From: Cricetomys ansorgei
Lineage: Eukaryota > Chordata > Mammalia > Rodentia > Nesomyidae
Direction of reading: 5' to 3'
Length of the DNA: 64,000 nucleotides
Assembly: GCA_026225945.1 (NCBI GenBank)
Contig: JAMJFZ010001070.1
Span: 43,082 to 107,081, forward strand
A model generated the notes under the pieces. It had not been told where the DNA came from and made no database searches. It saw only the letters and a program-made list of their open reading frames with translations. Positions 44,960 to 57,334 of this stretch are shown here, in pieces; the stretch's first letter is position 1, and the number at the start of each line of letters is the position of its first letter. The translations under genes were made by a program, and so were the position numbers.

Positions 44960-46000
44960 TGAGCATGAGTGAAAGGTTAAGAAAAAAATTTCCCTTTCTC
45001 AGCCACCACGGACTTATCAACATTCTCTCGGTGTAGGAGGGAGTCACATGACACATTCACTTTTCATGGCAAAATGTTGATATGCCTACTTTTTTACAGA
45101 CCCCATGAAGATAGACACAGCCTCATTGAGTTTATGGGTGTATAAGCCAGAAGACATTATTCTGGAATAGTTCTTCCAAACTTCTGGCTCTTATAGCCAT
45201 TCTTCTGTGGTTTCTGTTGCATCCCTTAGCCCTGGTGTGTGTGTGTGTGTGTGTGTGTATCTCAGTGTGGAGGTGTATGATATATATGTCTCATTTAGTG
45301 CCACCAACTCCATAGTTTGTTTTTATTTCCTCTGTACTTTGATGAGTTGTGGGTCTCTGCATGAACTACAATTTTCTGTATAAACAAACAAACAAGATGC
45401 TCCTGGGATGAAGGCTGTGTGCTCTACTAATCTTCAGTTATTCAATGAGTATTTAAAGAGCAGTTTGAGACTGTACTCTTTAGCAAAATAATAGTAGTAA
45501 GATCTCCCACTGGGCTTATGATATCTCTAGCCATTGTTTCTTTGCTGAGTTTATATGAGTTCTTCCTGTGTAGAGGATCTTGACTCCAATCAGGAAACAG
45601 TTGACTGTCCCATAACATTCATGCCACCATTGCATCAATGAGAATCTCTTGCCAAGCAAGGGATTACTGCAGCACACACAGCTTTCAGCTGGAGAACAGT
45701 GTTGATGACTTTTCTTCCTTGGCATTGTGCTTATCACCTCTGACATAGTGAAAGCTGATCATTTGGCAGAATACTTCTAGATCAGTTCCAATATAATTTA
45801 TCAATGTCCTTTGGCAAGGTATATGGTGTCTTTAATAATAAGGTCTCACCATCATGTTCTTTTGGGGCACTGAAATTGTTTGAGGGGTCTCTCTGAAGGT
45901 CCTGGACAATAACACATAAGAAAATATTGCACAGGTAGTATATTTTTATCTAATAAACCACGACTTCCAAGGAAAACATTTTACTCCCACATAGTTGAGA
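44960..46000 (-). mobile_element. L1 3' UTR, Lx-type, about 1 kb
   Basis: The plus strand gives the antisense order of old rodent L1 3' UTRs: TCTCATTTAGTGCCACCAAC (45280-45310), AGTTGTGGGTCTCTGCATGAAC, GTAGTAAGATCTCCCACTGGG, CATGCCACCATTGCATCAATG and GTTGATGACTTTTCTTCCTTGG. AATAAGGTCTCACCATCA (45837) follows. The 76-codon minus frame at 45516-45746 lies within it. A (GT)n tract sits at 45235-45259. Confidence 0.75.
45235..45259. repeat. (GT)n microsatellite
   Basis: A GT run of about 12 units inside the L1 3' UTR. Confidence 0.93.
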
Positions 46001-47674
46001 GACATTTATCTCATTTAAAATTATATTTTAATTAATTTTAAAACAGTAGGTTTCCTTGTGGCTATTTTAAATCTGTCATTCCCTGAATGGCTCCCTTTTT
46101 TACTTTCCTCGTTTCTCCAGAGGTATGCTTAGTTAAATACATTGATTCAAACACTTGAAGCTAAGGTACAAAAGTGAGAAAAAATATGGGATGTTTGTCT
46201 TTTTTTCTGTATGGGTTTTCTTTGTGTAATGTTTTACAATTATATCCATTGATTTGAAAATTTCATTTTGTCTTACAGTTGATATATTTCTAGGCTGGCT
46301 TCTTTTCTTCTGTGAATACAGCACCAATGATCATGAATGAGCTAATATTTCTTCAGTAAAATATAAAGCCCTTAGGTTGATACCCAGGGACTGTATAGCA
46401 ATGTCATGAAAACACCTTTTGGATATTTTGATACAAGGTGTATCCTCTCTCTTGATTAGTCAATTGTGAGTTTTGAACTTTTTTATTTCATTTCAAGATT
46501 TGCTTCCTTGTTTAAGTTTTTTTCTTTTAAGATGTAAATTGCAAGTTTAAAGTGGAAATATTGCTGTAAGAAATAAAATCCAGAGAAGCAATGTAAATAA
46601 TCATTTGGCAAATACCATTTGGAAATTAAAATATCAACCATAATTGTATTGAAACATTATAAGAGATAAGAACAGTAATCTTAACTGATTAGATATTAAG
46701 TAATTAAGTCTACACGGTGAAAATGAAATACATTAATATATGCATGTCTTAATAAAATTCTATTATAATATATTTTATGTACTGATGGCAAATTTTTCAA
46801 ATCAAATTACTAATGCACTTAGCTAAACTATCATGCAAAATGTGTGATCTGAAAGTTGTTAGCCTATTTAATTATAATTATTTAATTATAATTATAAAAT
46901 ACTATTTTAAGAATGTATGGTACTTTAGTGTAAATATAACTATTTGAAATATTTAGGAACTTCATTCACTTGAGTGCCTTGTAACTGCAATGCCTGGCAC
47001 TTGGTTTCCGTAAACCAGTATTTGTGAGAAGTTTATTCATTGCCAAACTAAGCTAACTGGTCTAGAGTGGTATCAGCATAGGTTGAATGTTGGAAGCAAA
47101 TGGTATTTTCCATTTATCTCGATTTCAAATGCACTGTTGTTTCCTCCATACACTGGAGATGCTTTTGTCTCTGTCATTGAATTCACCTCTGAAAGTGCTA
47201 TTCCTAATTGATGTGTAGTGGCTGTTTCATTCCCAGCCAACACTCTGAATAGGACACCAACGCTACAGGGTTGGGAGCCATACCCAAGAAAACAGTTATG
47301 ATAGAAACCCCATGCAGTTTTTTCTTCCCTGTCTTCAGTGACCACCTACAGACTTGCTGATAATTTGCCTCCTTGTTCGAGAAGATAGTCTCTTTTTGAG
47401 GGTTTTCTAAATTCTCTTTCATAACTCACATTTTCATTGGTTTTATTAAAAATGAACAGAATGATAACTTCCTAAGCATTTCCCCATCATGTAAGTTAAT
47501 ATGGAAGTATTTCAGTTAAACAATTATTTTTATTTTAAAGAAGTTTAAAAAAATAATGATAACTCAAACGCAGAGCTAGATTTACATGAATTTACTTGAT
47601 ACAGCACTATGCTATTGATTAGAAGCTGCAGGTTAAATTTTATAATTATATTCACCTATTTATCATTTACTTAT
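46001..47674. other. Unassigned DNA
   Basis: AT-rich, with a direct repeat of TTTAATTATAATTA at 46867-46897. A more balanced part lies at 47060-47420, where minus-strand frames of 90 and 72 codons overlap in different phases with no recognised domain. Confidence 0.45.
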
Positions 47675-47785
47675 TTTGACACAGTCTCAGTATAGAGCCT
47701 TGGATAGCCTTGAACTCATGATTCTCCTTCCTCAGTGTTCTAATGCTGTAATTTCAGGTGTCAAGTACCTCACTCAGCTCTCTAT
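47675..47785 (-). repeat. B1-like SINE fragment
   Basis: TGACACAGTCTCAGTATAGAGC, CTTGGATAGCCTTGAACTCATG, CTCCTTCCTCAGTGTTCTAATG and TTTCAGGTGTCAAGTACC follow the antisense B1 (or B4 right-half) order. Confidence 0.75.
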
Positions 47786-47789
47786 TACA

Positions 47790-48218
47790 ATATTAACATA
47801 ACAATTTTTCAACAATGTATATGACTTTATGGAATACATTTAAGTGTATCAAATCAAGAGATTTATGTTTACATGACTAGATTTGAAATTTGTTCTAAAT
47901 TATGAATGCAGATTATTTATTTGAAATTTATCTTGTATTCATTAAGTCTACATAGAAAAATCACAATTTTCAGTTTCCACTCTAAGAGAATAAACTTCTA
48001 TGTGTGAAGAGTATGTGGAATATTTGACATTTCCCCCGCTGTTCTTGAGTGTCTTCTATACTTAATGTAATACATAAGAAAATGAGTTATTTTTGATTCT
48101 TTGCAAAGTCTTACTTTCTTGATAATTCAAACGCAGTTGCCATTCAAATTCCCATCTCTAAAATAGCTAACTATATATTCACAAAATAGTTTACATGTAA
48201 CCACATGTATTCATATAT
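47790..48218. other. Unassigned AT-rich DNA
   Basis: No feature is recognised. Confidence 0.5.
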
Positions 48219-48222
48219 ACAT

Positions 48223-48233
48223 ACACACACACA

Positions 48234-48271
<38 letters not shown>
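48223..48271. repeat. (CA)n microsatellite
   Basis: CA run of about 24 units with one CATA interruption, followed by a TATATA stretch to 48291. Confidence 0.95.
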
Positions 48272-48274
<3 letters not shown>

Positions 48275-48299
48275 TATATATATATATATAATTAAAAAA

Positions 48300-50005
48300 C
48301 CTTTGGGGTACATAAGAAGTAGCACTCACTTCTAAGTAATTTAAAAATGGAAAATCACAATGATTTTGATCTGAAATGTCTCGAAGGCCCATTATTATAG
48401 ATTCAATTGCCAACTATGGCACTATCGAAAAGATAGTGTTGATAGCAACCTTCAGAGACATTACACCCTCAAATAAGCCTTACCATTACCCTGTTTCTCA
48501 GTTTGCTTTCTTATCACCATAATTAATATCAGGCTCACATGATCCTAGAATGATACATTATGCTCCCATAGGCCCAAGCAGTAGAGCTAAGACATCATAA
48601 AGAAAAAGAAAAACCATTGAAACCAAAATGTGTGGTTTCAATAATAAATGACCTGAACATATAAAAACAATATGGCACATTTTTAACTGAAAATGAGTAA
48701 AGAGCCTATTGTAGAAGTAGCTTCTGAATTGGGTTTGAGAATATATAAGATTTTTCAAAAATGTTTGTGATTTGTGAATTAAATTGATTGTACTTATTTG
48801 CATGACAGTGCAATTTGATGGTGTAATGGTTCAGTGTACGCTTTTTTTTTTTCAACACAATCTCTGAAAGCTATTTGAGCTTAATAAAGTATATGGGATA
48901 TAACTATATATGGTAATATGACTGGCTCACTAACTCTCCTTAGTGAAGATGCTCTTACAAAAGCATTGTGTATTATGATCAGGGCAGAAGTGAATGAATT
49001 TTAAAGAAGGCACTTTTGTAGAAAGATTAAAATAGCATTGCTGAATATATCTTTCTAACCTTTGAATGTCAGAAGAATGTCACTCAAATCTTGAATGTTA
49101 GCAATGAAGTTCCATTTAATATGGGTCATGGATGGGAGATGATGCATTTTGGACATTTACTGTATATTTCTATCAATAGGAAATCCAGCAAAAATGCATC
49201 TCATGATGAACAAAAAGAGCTCTAATTGCTACAGTTTTAATAAAATAATTTTGCATGAAATGAAATATTAGCTCTTGAGCTATCAAATATTTTATCCAAG
49301 AAGATAACAGTTATTGACATTCCTTGCTTAGACCTGGGAACAGCATAGTATATATTACTCAATTTTCATGCATTAGTTAATTCCGTATTTTCTGATGAAC
49401 TGCCTTTTATTTGATGAGACAAAAGACAAGAAATTGAAAACACAACTTGAAAAGAACTTAAGTCTTTGGACGTAATTTATTCAAAAGTCCATCTAGCTAG
49501 CATCCTGATTTATTGAACACATACTGTGTCCCTAGCAATTAATTTTCTGTTCAAGGTAGTAAAAAATATCTTAAGGAAATTGAAATGTGTACTTCAAGCC
49601 TCCATATCTTGGTGGATGTCTGTGCTTTCTGATGTTTGAATTTGCTTTTCTTTTGTGAATCTGTGATCCCCTAATCTTATCGAGGAACGTATCTAATTTT
49701 GTGTGTATATTCCCTGTGTGAGATTTCGCTAGGGTTGCTTTAGCTCATGGAAATCAGAGCAAGTAATTTCTGAAAGAGAAAGGAAAAGAGCCCAGAATAG
49801 AAGTTATCCTTGTTTTACGATGCTTAGTAGAGATATCATCACTGCTGTCAAATGCTATCACTCAGTAAAGATGATAATGTACTAAATGATGATATGAATA
49901 GCAAGAGACAATAGATTCTGAGGTCATTTTAGAGACTGACCTCTCTGTAGGATAAAGAATTTTCTAAATCTAGAAAAAAAAAACATGTCTCGTACTCCCT
50001 CGTCA
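48300..50005. other. Unassigned AT-rich DNA
   Basis: No gene or repeat is recognised over 1.7 kb; the frame at 48558-48803 has no known domain. Confidence 0.5.
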
Positions 50006-50011
50006 AGCATT

Positions 50012-50125
50012 ATTTGACAGCACTTGGGGAAAAGCATAGTTGGCAGAACTGGAGTGTTGTTGTTGGCATCTAGTATGTGGACGTCAGGATACAGGAAATC
50101 ATCCTACAATACACTGGACAGATTC
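50012..50125 (+). repeat. Ancient mammalian MER-type repeat fragment
   Basis: TTGTTGTTGGCATCTAGTATG, GTCAGGATACAGGAAATCATC and CTACAATACACTGGACAG keep the order of a widespread old mammalian repeat (GGCATCTAGTGGGTAGAGGC, then AACATCCTACAATGCACAGG). It is probably a hAT-type DNA transposon relic. Class is inferred. Confidence 0.55.
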
Positions 50126-51000
50126 ATAAGAACTCTTCACAAAACTTCCGTAAAGCAAGTATTTGGAAAAGCTGCTTCACCAAATTGTGTAAATTGTATC
50201 GTGTAAAGATTGGTTGCATGTACCAAACTGAATGAGCTAAAGAAGATAGAGGAGGACCAATGTAAATGAGGTGAGATACAATTATCAAAATTAACAATTT
50301 GCCTATTTCAGATAATCTGACTATACGGAGTGTCATGTACTGCCTTCTGATCAATCACTTCAAATAATTTAAATAATTTTAAAGCTTGAAATTAATTTTA
50401 TGCAAGTGAGAAAACACCACTTGTAAATAGATAATTCTTTTCCCTCTATTATTTTGGTTTACTTTTGTTTACATGACTTTCTTAAGAAGGTTTCCATCAA
50501 TCCAGTAATTATGATTTTTCTATGCTAATTTTATTAATACTTTTAGATAAACCACTCTCAATAGATTGCTACCTGTGTGGTTTACTTTTCTCTAGAAAGG
50601 ATCTTCTCCTTGAGTTATAAAATGCACACTTGATTTGATAGGAAAGTGATATTTTCAAAAGTTCTTTGAGTGTTCACTCTTGTCTCCCTAACACCATCTA
50701 ATGATTCTTGTGAAACATTCATTTAATTTTCATATTATCTTTTTAAATAATATGTTTGTGTTCATTTTGATTCTGTTTGATCTTTGGTTTCTACTTCTTT
50801 AAGTTTTACTTTTCCAGTTTTTTAAGTCTGTGTCCATTATTCTATTTAATATTTATAACCTTGCTTCTTTCTGAGTTTAATACAGACCTTATTTAGTGCT
50901 TTGCATTTCTTTATATTAAGCCAAGTAGCAATATTGATTAAAGCTACAACTTTACTACTTTTAAAATTGTTTTATCCAGGCAATGAGAGAAATAATAGAT
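50126..51000. other. Unassigned AT-rich DNA
   Basis: No feature is recognised. Confidence 0.5.
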
Positions 51001-51002
51001 TT

Positions 51003-51165
51003 TTTTATTTTTTATTGGTTTTTCCATGACGGTGTTTTTCTGTAACTCTGGCTGTCCTGTAACTCACTCTGTAGACCAGACTGGCCTCAAACTCACAGAG
51101 ATCTGCTTGCCTCTGTCTCCTGAGTGCTGGGATTAAAGGCATGCATCACCCTGGTTGAGGTAATA
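51003..51165 (-). repeat. B1 SINE
   Basis: A T-rich end precedes CTCTGTAGACCAGACTGGCC, TCAAACTCACAGAGATCTGC and TGAGTGCTGGGATTAAAGGC, then ATGCATCACCCTGG. This is a clear antisense B1. Confidence 0.93.
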
Positions 51166-51169
51166 GAAT

Positions 51170-51585
51170 TTTTAATACTGCAGTATATTTTCTAGTATCC
51201 TTTATTTTAATATTTTATAGAAAATTTTGTTATTATTATAAAGTTATTAGTGTTTATATTATATTTTCACAGTATAATTGCTATTAATATTGGTTTTATT
51301 TATTATTGAACTTTGTTTTGATATTTGGTTATAACCTAAACTAATATGACCATATCAAATATTCCTTTCTTGATAAGAAATTTTATTTTCTCATCTGAAT
51401 AGAAACATGAAGTATTTTTTACTACAATGCAGTCTACTTAAGGTTTTGGTTGGTAATTGTTATATAGATTTTTTTTATCACTTTACTTTTAGATTAGGGT
51501 TTTGTCTGGCTTTCTCCCAATTTTACTTTTAGGGGAGGAGAGCAATGGGTCTTGACTTCTTATTTTTCCAAGAACCTTCTATTAT
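51170..51585. other. Unassigned AT-rich DNA
   Basis: No feature is recognised. Confidence 0.5.
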
Positions 51586-51594
51586 TTGCCAGAC

Positions 51595-51720
51595 TTGGAG
51601 TTAAGGGTCTGATTTCAGCATTCAGAAGACTGAAGGGGGATCACGAGTTCAAGGCCAGCCCAGGGTACTTTGGGAGACTCAGTCTCAAACAATAAAACCA
51701 AACCCAAACAAGACAAAAAG
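51595..51720 (+). repeat. B1-like (proto-B1 type) SINE
   Basis: TGATTTCAGCATTCAGAAGAC, GATCACGAGTTCAAGGCCAG, CCCAGGGTACTTTGGGAGAC and CAGTCTCAAACAATAAAACC give the 7SL-derived B1 order with an A-rich end. Confidence 0.82.
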
Positions 51721-51725
51721 TCGTG

Positions 51726-52685
51726 CTAATATTGACAAGTTATATTTGTGGTGGCAGTTTAGAAGTCAAATCTCTCATCCATGTGAAGAGCTAAAGATAC
51801 TTCCCGTGCTTCACTTTGAATCATCTATTATCCATATATGTTCATATGATATCCAGTTATTATTCTGATCATTGACATGCTATATTGTGTTTGGAATTTC
51901 AAGTGCCCAGCGAATTAGAGCTTTTGTGTATTTGAAGGGATTACACTTGCATTTTTCAGTTTTCTGTTGTGCATCTTAGACTGCTCTGCTGAATTTAAAT
52001 GTCTTCTAAAACTGTAACTTCTAAAAATTTCAATAGTAAGTACATTTTTGACAAAATACATCACATTTTTATTTGGAAAAAAATATTACTTCCTCTTATC
52101 CCCAAAGCTTCCACTTTCTTAAACAGCATAAACAGAGACAGGTAGTTTTTTGTTCCATCACTCAGAAATTTTGAGACTCAGGAAGTTTTTGGGTTCCACT
52201 GTCACTGGTGAGAAGTCTCTCAATTTTCAAGGTATCAAATTCCTTTTCAAATTAAAACATTTTGACAGCACTGTGATAATAGTTGTCCTCTCAAAGCCTG
52301 TTTGCATGCTGCCTGCATATCCCTGCTGCTGTGTCACAGTGGTCTCAAGTGCTGCATTTTTTACTCTGTTGTTTCTACTACTGTTGTTTCAGATTTTTCT
52401 GTTTTCACATCTAAGGAATAATAGTTCTCTTACATTTTCAGAAATCTGTCAGTATTTCCATTTGTAAATTCTGAGTCTTCCTATGTCTACTAGCATCTAC
52501 TGATTTACTTATAAGTTAGGCACTTTTCTTCTCTCTGATATTTTAGCTCTACTGCTTTATATCTCTGACTTCTAAATCTCCTGGCCTTTTTTTTTTTTCC
52601 TAAAGTAATGTGCAGGAGGAAATGAAATTTTAAAAATCTCAAGAAAGGTGTTAATTCATTGCAGGGGAACAATACCCAGCATTGG
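51726..52685. other. Unassigned DNA
   Basis: The 105-codon frame at 52150-52467 is leucine/phenylalanine-rich and ends in AT-rich sequence. It has no recognised domain and no convincing gene context. No named repeat was seen. Confidence 0.45.
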
Positions 52686-53844
52686 AGCTTCAAGAGTACT
52701 GTCTACCAATTAGCATGACTATTGGTGGGTTTGACATCAATTTGGTAAAGCCATGGGGGATAGTCTCCTGAATGCCCTTTGCCACTGCTGGGCCCTATTG
52801 TTCTTGTTGCCACTGTGGTCCCCTTCTCTCTCTTGTGTTATGAAAGTTTTATGGGTGTCTCTAACCCCTCACTGGGCAGTGTTACTGGCACACATAATAG
52901 TGATGACTTTCCCTGAGTAATGCTGCTTGGTTCAGGCAGTACCACTCAGTTGAATTGGTGATTTTATTGAAACTCCAGAAAGAGTAAGTAATAAACATCA
53001 TGAGATTGGGGTTTTTTTTGTCAAGCTGCTTTGGAACAAGTAACCTAATGAACTACATAAGAGAAAACATTTTTGATAACTGAAGACTCGCTTTGGTCAG
53101 GGTCAGAGAGCAAGAACAAAGCAAGACTCGTTCCTAGGTCCCACGAGTCTCATATATGAGAGACAAGCGTATGATTAAGTATAACAAATGAGTTTCAACG
53201 CCTACTGTTAAATTTGAACTTCCTTGGCCACAATTACTTTGATATTTTCCTAGTTTTGACAATTGATAAGTTTGGTGTGCACTTTGATGATATAGAGCTA
53301 TGTGGCATCAAGACTGGACAGATTCTCCTTTACCTAAGAAAAGCAAAAAGACCCCCGACTTAAAGTTTTCTCCTTAATAACAAACTTGTTTCAGTGTGTT
53401 AACTAAATAAGAATCATGTTACGTTAGGATATTAGTTTCCTAGTAACTGCAAGACTGCTAACTGCCAGCTATAATAGAAGCTGACTGTGAGAATATTTGG
53501 CTTGCTTAAACTCTGTTAACTTTAATAACAGCGATTTTGTTTTGGGGTTATAGACGTATTGTCGGGAAAACGTACATGGAGAACTGCGTGTTTGTGTGTA
53601 ATCATGTGTGGATATTGGAAGCAATCTATTTTTTTAAAAAATATGTAACTTGTAATCATTCGCTGGGCAAAACAGGACCCCTGATTATGATGAGATTTCT
53701 TATAATGTTTAAAAGTATATAGGTGTGTGGGAAATAATGAGGAAGAAGGAAGCTTGCAAGATGGATATGGGTAAGGTATGTGTACCCTAAAGCTTACAAG
53801 ATACGTGTGTGTTGAAGCTTTGCTTCTTCCATAAGATGTGTGCC

Positions 53845-53847
53845 TGT

Positions 53848-53897
<50 letters not shown>
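53845..53897. repeat. Compound (GT)n(GA)n microsatellite
   Basis: A GT run of about 13 units is joined directly to a GA run of about 13 units. Confidence 0.94.
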
Positions 53898-53945
53898 CAA
53901 AGAGAGAGATCGGTGTGTCTGTTGAAGCTTTATTTTTTTTCACAA

Positions 53946-53948
<3 letters not shown>

Positions 53949-53977
<29 letters not shown>
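53949..53977. repeat. (GT)n microsatellite
   Basis: A GT run of about 14 units in the next tandem unit of family X. Confidence 0.94.
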
Positions 53978-53979
<2 letters not shown>

Positions 53980-54344
53980 ATTGAAGCTTTGCTTCATCCA
54001 CAAGATGTATGTGAATGTGTATATGTGTGATTTTATGAAGAGAAGGGGAAAAGCTGGAATGGAGGAAGAAGTTTATATGAAGAAAAAAAACTTAAACAAA
54101 AAGAATGGTCTGATGTCATCTATACGAGATAAGAACAAAGAGAAAAGCCTGATTCCATCTATAATCTATTTACATTATTCGTCTCATCCGCCCATCTCTC
54201 TTGGATCACTGAATTCTCTGTTGGGACTGGTCCCTGGCAATTCATCAGAAGACATATAGTAGGTAAAGAAGCCAAAGTTCTTTTATGTCCACCTGGAATC
54301 AAGTACACACATATATAGAGATAAGGTTGAACCTACAAAGATCT

Positions 54345-54380
54345 ATCTGTGTGTGTGTGTGTGTGTGTGGGTGTGTGTGT
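54345..54380. repeat. (GT)n microsatellite, imperfect
   Basis: A GT run interrupted once by GGG. Confidence 0.9.
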
Positions 54381-54529
54381 CTGCTGTGATCTTTAACTCT
54401 CTCTTTCTTAGTTGCAGGTTTCTGTGGTTTCAAGATGAGCAAAGGAAGAGACAAAAGTAAAAAATTCCTTGTTAACACTGAGATTCACTTCTTAACCTAT
54501 ATCCAGACTTTACATTATATATGAAATAA

Positions 54530-55065
54530 ATATATATGAAATAAAACCCTAATGTATGTAGCTTTCTGTGGAGATATGGTGTTGCATAGCCTCAGGCAGT
54601 CCTTGAAATTGATCAGATTCATTATTTCCCTCCTTGCAAAGAGTTAACAATGAAGACTGCTAAAGTCACTGCTAAAGTCAACCAAGCTTCAAGGAAGATG
54701 CAGGCTCAGTTTGCTGGCAGAGATGAGCAAAGCAGCAGAAAACAGCTAAAAATGTTTTAGTCCAACTGAACTATCTGAAAAGGACAATCTATGATCAGTT
54801 AAGCTGGCTGTAGTCTGTGAATTGTGACCTAGATTTCCAGTTTTTGTGAGGTGTCACCCACGTGGTGGTGGGATTCTGGGATGCAGCTGTCTTTGAGTCA
54901 TTTCTGCTTTTGTAACTAACCCCTCACCTACACTCCTGTAAGTAACTCAGAAAAAAACTCATTGATTCACCAAGTTGGACTTAGGTGGCATCCTTACATT
55001 GGTGTGTCCTGGGCTCCTATCTAGGGTCAATAGCTGTGTGTTGCATCTCCCCAGGAAAATTCTAT
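54530..55065 (+). mobile_element. Probable ERV LTR
   Basis: The order CTGTGGAGATATGGTGTTG, GTGGTGGGATTCTGGGATGC, CTAACCCCTCACCTACACTCC, TGTAAGTAACTCAGAAAAAA, CACCAAGTTGGACTTAGGTGG and GGGTCAATAGCTGTGTG resembles rodent ERV LTR R/U5 regions, where CCAATAAAAACT follows GTAAGTAACTC. The polyadenylation signal is degraded here. Subfamily is not assigned. Confidence 0.55.
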
Positions 55066-55069
55066 CATA

Positions 55070-55440
55070 CAATATATAGTTATCAAAATAAATGTCCAAT
55101 TTGGTCCATGAATAAGGTCTTTTAAATTCCCATGTCCACCCTTATATCTGGATTTCAACCACTCATATGCCTAACTTATGAATATGTACTGAAGATAGAA
55201 AGTATAAACATTATTCAGGGCCTGAACCACAGGCAATTCGCTAAGCCCTCACACATCGTTAGGTGTGGAGAAGAGAAATAATGATGGAATCAGAAAACTA
55301 AGAAAAATAAAGGGAGCAATTTCAGCTAAGAAGGGGATTTATTATAGGACTTCAAGAAACATATAAGTATCTGAAGAGTTTTGTCTGGAGAGCTAAACAG
55401 CTAAAACTCCTTTTAGGCCATTTTCTACAAAATATTATAT
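55070..55440. other. Unassigned DNA
   Basis: No feature is recognised. Confidence 0.5.
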
Positions 55441-55444
55441 ATAT

Positions 55445-55520
55445 TTGTGTGTCTGTGTGTCTGTGTGTCTGTGTGTATGAACGCACGTGCAAGCACACAC
55501 ACACACACACACACACACAT
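55445..55520. repeat. Compound GT / CTGTGTGT / CA microsatellite
   Basis: CTGTGTGT is repeated about four times (55447-55478), then after a 20-bp break a (CA)n run of about 13 units ends at 55519. The GT part and the CA part are complementary to each other. Confidence 0.92.
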
Positions 55521-55734
55521 ATGCATTTAGGAAAGTGTAGTTCAGAGCTTTCCTCAGATTTCTTTAAATAGTGTAAGTAAAATGTTTTTTAAGGGAAATT
55601 AAGTATTTAAACCTTATTTTAGTGGATACAGAAGCACACAAATGAACATTTAGTTGGGTATCATATTCTACGGTTACGGTTATACTCTCACAAGTGACAG
55701 AGTTGGATTTTTTAATGACTAAATGTTCTAGTGT

Positions 55735-56165
55735 GCATGTCTGCCACATTTATCTTTGATTCATTTGTTGATAGACACTTTGTTTCGATTAATATCTAGT
55801 AAGAATAGTGCTTGAATAAACATGAAAGTATAGATTACTTGCAGCCATATGATTTAATTGGAATATATACTAAAATTTTGGGGTTGCTGAATCATGCGAT
55901 TGATCTTTTTTTTTTATTTTTATTTTTAGGGATCTCCATTAGACTTTTAGAGAACAATTTTATGAATTTATATTTTTACTATTTATGTGCAAGAAGTGAG
56001 TTCTCTTCACATTGTCAAAATCCCGTTACTTTTTGTTCTTTTAATTAGATACATTCTTATTCAGTGATGTGCTATTAATTGTGACTTTGAACTACATTTC
56101 TTAATGAATAATAACATATATAGTTTTGTTGTATAATGCTTGCCTTTTTAAGATGTATACTTCAA
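55735..56165 (-). mobile_element. Ancient L1 ORF2 fragment
   Basis: The antisense order of the ORF2 C-terminal region is kept: GATTCATTTGTTGATAGACAC, GAATAGTGCTTGAATAAACATG, GCAGCCATATGATTTAATTGG and GGGATCTCCATTAGACTTTT. CACATTGTCAAAATCC follows. Divergence is high, so this is older than the Lx-type copies. Confidence 0.65.
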
Positions 56166-56309
56166 TCTGCTGAATTAAAGAAAATAGATATATGCTTTAT
56201 TATAATGAATGAATTTGAGATATATCCCTTACACATACTTTCTAATACTGTTTAAGTTGTTTCTTCTATCTTAAATATTTCTTTGGGTATACAAAGCTTT
56301 GTTTGGGGG

Positions 56310-56610
56310 GAGGAGTGCAGTTGAGTGTGCACATGCTCATGTGGTTCATGAAAGTTTTTAGGGAGGTTAGTACACACATTTGGAGGCCACAAGTTGTCAT
56401 TCAATCTCTTCTTCATTGGTATGCTACTTTAATATTTGACACAGGATCTCCCATTGAACCTTGATTCAGCTATGCTAGATCAAAAATATCTCCATGGATC
56501 TGCTTTGCAAAGTTTCACTGAGCAGTCAATATTGTGTTTGAAATGATTATCATCCTGACTTTATCCCTTGAGTACTGGTATGTTTAACAGTATGTGTCAT
56601 TACATGAGTC
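56310..56610 (-). repeat. B4-like SINE
   Basis: GAGTGTGCACATGCTCATGTGG, CATTTGGAGGCCACAAGTTG, GACACAGGATCTCCCATTGAAC and CAGCTATGCTAGATC match the antisense order of B4-type elements, in which a B1-like half is joined to a tRNA-like half. Divergence is high. Confidence 0.6.
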
Positions 56611-56649
56611 CAAAGATATTTCAAAGAAAGGAAAGATTTTCATTTATTT

Positions 56650-56990
56650 TTACTGATGTTATGGTTGATTATGAAAGATCTTCCACTGGCTCAAGGTTTG
56701 AGCACTTACTTCCTTAATGGTGGTGCTATTTTTGGGACTGTAGAGCATTTATGGGGCTTACCTGGTAAAAAATAGCTCACCGATTGGAACAGAGCACTTT
56801 AGCTTCTGGGTCTATCATGATGTGAAAAGCCTCTGAATTTTCTTCTGTCATGAGAGTGACTCTCCTCCACATTCCATGCTATGTTGAACTGAAGCCCTCT
56901 AAAACCACAAGCTAAAATATGTCTTTCCTTTTTAGTTATTTCTGCTGATATTTTTGTCTTAGCAACTTTAAAAATGACTAACACAAAAAA
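56650..56990 (+). mobile_element. MaLR-type LTR
   Basis: GTTATGGTTGATTATGAAAG, TGGCTCAAGGTTTGAGCAC, GAACTGAAGCCCTCTAAAAC, CACAAGCTAAAATATGTC and TTTTTGTCTTAGCAAC follow the MaLR LTR order, where AACCATGAGCTAAAATAAA and CACAGCAA are usual near the end. The AATAAA signal is mutated. Confidence 0.72.
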
Positions 56991-57334
56991 TTTGAACCAA
57001 AGAAATTGTTTTTGTCATTAATCTTGACCTTAATCTATCAGGCCTTTGGAAATGGCTGGTGGACCAGATATAGAAGAGTTTGGAGATAAAGAACTCTTTG
57101 ATTCTAGTGATAGTTAATAAGTGATTTTGGTGAGAATTCTGAAGGCTTCAAAGCAGATCAATATGTAAACAATAAAGACTATATTCATGAAATTTCAGAT
57201 GAAATTAAGAACACTATTGAGGCATGCCATTTTCTTTCCCTGCTTAGAGCACTAAAAGATCTTTCCAACCCAAATAATTTTAAATTCTAGCCACAAAACC
57301 ACTCAAATGGATCCATTTCTTAATACCATCATCT

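Larger units (their letters stand above)
52690..54260 (+). repeat. Family X interspersed repeat, copy 3
   Basis: Collinear with copies 1 and 2. GGGTGTCTCTAACCCCTCAC (52853) and CTCAGTTGAATTGGTGAT (52946) match copy 2. GAACTTCCTTGGCCACAATT, AAGAAAAGCAAAAAGACCC and AATCATGTGTGGATATTGG match both. It ends in the GAAGCTTTGCTTC tandem section (53810-54010) with GT and GA tracts. The longest frame (139 codons, 53840-54259) is mostly microsatellite translation and not a gene. Confidence 0.72.

Noticed and set aside
47073..47422. Two overlapping minus-strand frames (90 and 72 codons) in a more balanced region
   Set aside because: They are in different phases, show no domain, and there is no supporting gene structure.
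52150..52467. 105-codon frame rich in leucine and phenylalanine, resembling a membrane protein
   Set aside because: T-rich DNA commonly gives hydrophobic frames; no signal, family match or gene context was seen.
53840..54259. 139-codon frame, the longest in the window
   Set aside because: Its first half is translation of GT and GA tracts, and the frame lies within a noncoding interspersed repeat; no domain is seen.
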